Below are positions 62,995 to 64,000 of a stretch of 64,000 nt of DNA, in pieces; position 1 is the stretch's first letter; each line of letters opens with the position of its first letter. The notes below the pieces were generated by a model. That model did not search any database, was not told the origin of the DNA, and saw only the letters and a program-made list of their open reading frames with translations. A program made the translations under genes and the position numbers. The DNA is from Blastococcus haudaquaticus (GTDB lineage Bacteria; Actinomycetota; Actinomycetes; Mycobacteriales; Geodermatophilaceae), in contig NZ_OCNK01000003.1 of assembly GCF_900230285.1 (NCBI RefSeq), positions 886,648 to 950,647 on the forward strand. Reading direction: 5' to 3'.

Positions 62995-63411
62995 TCAGCG
63001 CTGGGTGCGGAGGTGGCCTGTGAGGCTGTCGGCGAAGTGCTCGGCGACCGCGAGTTGCTCCCGCAGGGCCGTGACCCGTGCGGTGGCCGCCTGGTGGAAC
63101 ATCCGCAGGCGGTCCACCAGCTGCTTCCGGTCGCCGGTACCGGAGTCGAGGTCGGCGAGGAGGGTCAGCAGCTCCTGCATCTCCTCGAGCGTGAAGCCGA
63201 GTGGCTTCATGCGCTTGATGACCTCGAGACGCGAGACGTCGTTCTCGCTGTACAGCCGGAAGCCGCCCTCGGAGCGGGCGGTGGGGATCACCAGCCCGTT
63301 CTCCTCGTAGAAGCGGATCGTCCGCAGGCTCAGACCCGTGCGTTCTGCCACCTGGCCGATCTGCATCAGCTCGCCGCGGGGGGTGTCGGTCACCCCCTCT
63401 TCATAGGGCAT
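62995..63411 (-). CDS. MerR-family transcriptional regulator
   Basis: About 138 residues from ATG 63411; GTG 63393 and ATG 63366 are other choices. HTH: MQIGQVAERTGLSLRTIRFYEENGLVIPTARSEGGFRLYSENDVSRLEVIKRMKPLGFTLEEMQELL, with the wing RSEGGFRLY, then a dimer coiled coil. No metal-binding Cys pair, so it is not a classical metal sensor. Lies between SulP and the spermidine-synthase-like gene on the same strand. Such MerR-SulP neighbours are known in actinobacteria and suggest anion or pH response. Confidence 0.88.
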   Translation of the reverse strand: MPYEEGVTDTPRGELMQIGQVAERTGLSLRTIRFYEENGLVIPTARSEGGFRLYSENDVSRLEVIKRMKPLGFTLEEMQELLTLLADLDSGTGDRKQLVDRLRMFHQAATARVTALREQLAVAEHFADSLTGHLRTQR

Positions 63412-63458
63412 GCCCCGTCGGCCGTCTGCACGGCCGTCCCGGGTCGCCGGAGTGGGCA

Positions 63459-64000
63459 TCAGTGTTCACCCGCCAGCTGACCGGTGTGCCGGTCGAAGCG
63501 ATCCGCCGAGTGGCCCTGCAGACCGACGATCTCCACGTTCTTGCCACGGGTCTCGTACTTGTGGGTGATGGCGTCCAGCGCGGCGACGGTGGAGGCGTCC
63601 CAGACGTGGGCCCGGGAGAGGTCGATGACGACGTTCTCGGGGTCCTGGGCGTACTCGAACTGGGTGTAGAGGTCGTTGCTCGACGCGAAGAACAACGCAC
63701 CGTCCACCGAGTAGCGCGCGGTGCCACCCTCGACCACCCGCTCGACGTCGACGAGGTGGGCGATGCGCTGGGCGAAGAGCACGCAGGCCACGAGGACGCC
63801 GACGCCGACGCCGATGGCGAGGTTGTGGGTGAGCAGGGTGACCGCGACCGTGGACAGCATCACGGTGGTCTCGCTCTTGGGCATCTTGTGGATCGTCTGC
63901 AGGGAGTGCCAGTCGAAGGTCGCGATCGACACGAAGATCATGACGGCGACCAGGGCGGCCATCGGGATCACGGCGACGATGTCGCCGAGCGCCACGACGA
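63459..64000 (-). CDS. SulP family anion transporter with STAS domain (5' end outside window)
   Basis: The C-terminal approximately 180 residues are visible; the frame continues beyond 64000. The last TM segments (IPMAALVAVMIFVSIATFDW and TVAVTLLTHNLAIGVGVGVLVACVLFAQ) are followed by a STAS domain: YSVDGALFFASSNDLYTQFEYAQDPENVVIDLSRAHVWDASTVAALDAITHKYETRGKNVEIVGLQGHSADRF. This fits SulP bicarbonate/sulfate transporters. Stop at 63459 is followed by the MerR gene. Confidence 0.9.
   Translation of the reverse strand, partial: VVALGDIVAVIPMAALVAVMIFVSIATFDWHSLQTIHKMPKSETTVMLSTVAVTLLTHNLAIGVGVGVLVACVLFAQRIAHLVDVERVVEGGTARYSVDGALFFASSNDLYTQFEYAQDPENVVIDLSRAHVWDASTVAALDAITHKYETRGKNVEIVGLQGHSADRFDRHTGQLAGEH

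Overview
This window is high-GC, gene-dense bacterial DNA with many GTG starts, many 4-bp stop/start overlaps and several promoters whose -10 box sits directly in front of a start codon. That style, together with the tmRNA tag (ADSNQRDFALAA), a Cys-rich sulfur leader peptide, a six-TM HAMP adenylate cyclase of mycobacterial type and a SigC-like ECF factor, points to an actinobacterium. A Geodermatophilaceae-like genome (Blastococcus, Modestobacter, Geodermatophilus) is my best guess, but this is inferred from style and not from any search. About 60 protein genes, one tmRNA, one tRNA-Ala and one clear pseudogene are present. The window opens inside an amidohydrolase gene and ends inside a SulP transporter gene.

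Layout. 1-8.1 kb: small-molecule enzymes (amidohydrolase, VOC, tandem GNAT, SCO6745-type), an SLC13 permease, CorA behind a short proline-rich ORF, and a VOC-ArsR-SRPBCC-YCII operon behind a triple half-site operator, then a small phosphatase. 8.1-8.5 kb: ssrA (tmRNA) with a strong terminator. 8.7-13.4 kb: transporters (NSS importer with its MetS-like small subunit, FUSC, BCCT). 13.7-24.4 kb: argG, IclR, membrane adenylate cyclase, K+ channel, acyl-CoA ligase, patatin, and a two-component system next to an unknown membrane protein. 24.4-29.9 kb: an acyl-CoA degradation cluster (ligase, TetR, two acyl-CoA dehydrogenases, enoyl-CoA hydratase). 30-35.7 kb: amidase, TetR and a three-subunit PaoABC-like molybdenum hydroxylase behind a 31-bp dyad. 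35.7-41.2 kb: MarR/YceI, typA, a DUF5994 gene and a doubly broken epimerase.

41.3-45.7 kb: TauE/SafE permease behind a Cys-codon leader peptide, an MFS exporter and a Pit phosphate system. 45.8-51.5 kb: a probable copper-handling locus made of an ECF sigma factor, a divergent zinc-finger membrane protein, a CopC-CopD fusion, YcnI, SCO and an unknown membrane protein. CopC, YcnI and the unknown protein are each predicted to start with His after signal peptide removal, as in copper-brace proteins.

51.5-62.2 kb: the most unusual part. A four-gene operon with 4-bp overlaps encodes a polyol dehydrogenase, a HAD phosphatase, a short CDP-glycerol-type polyol-phosphate transferase and a LicC-like cytidylyltransferase. 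About 3 kb away, beyond an M23 endopeptidase, an AraC/VOC pair and tRNA-Ala, lie a second polyol dehydrogenase, an aldo/keto reductase and a second short transferase. Together they look like a route to a CDP-polyol and a polyol-phosphate cell-wall polymer, possibly duplicated. A truncated integrase end next to tRNA-Ala suggests past element insertion there. The window closes with a spermidine-synthase-like protein, a MerR regulator and SulP.
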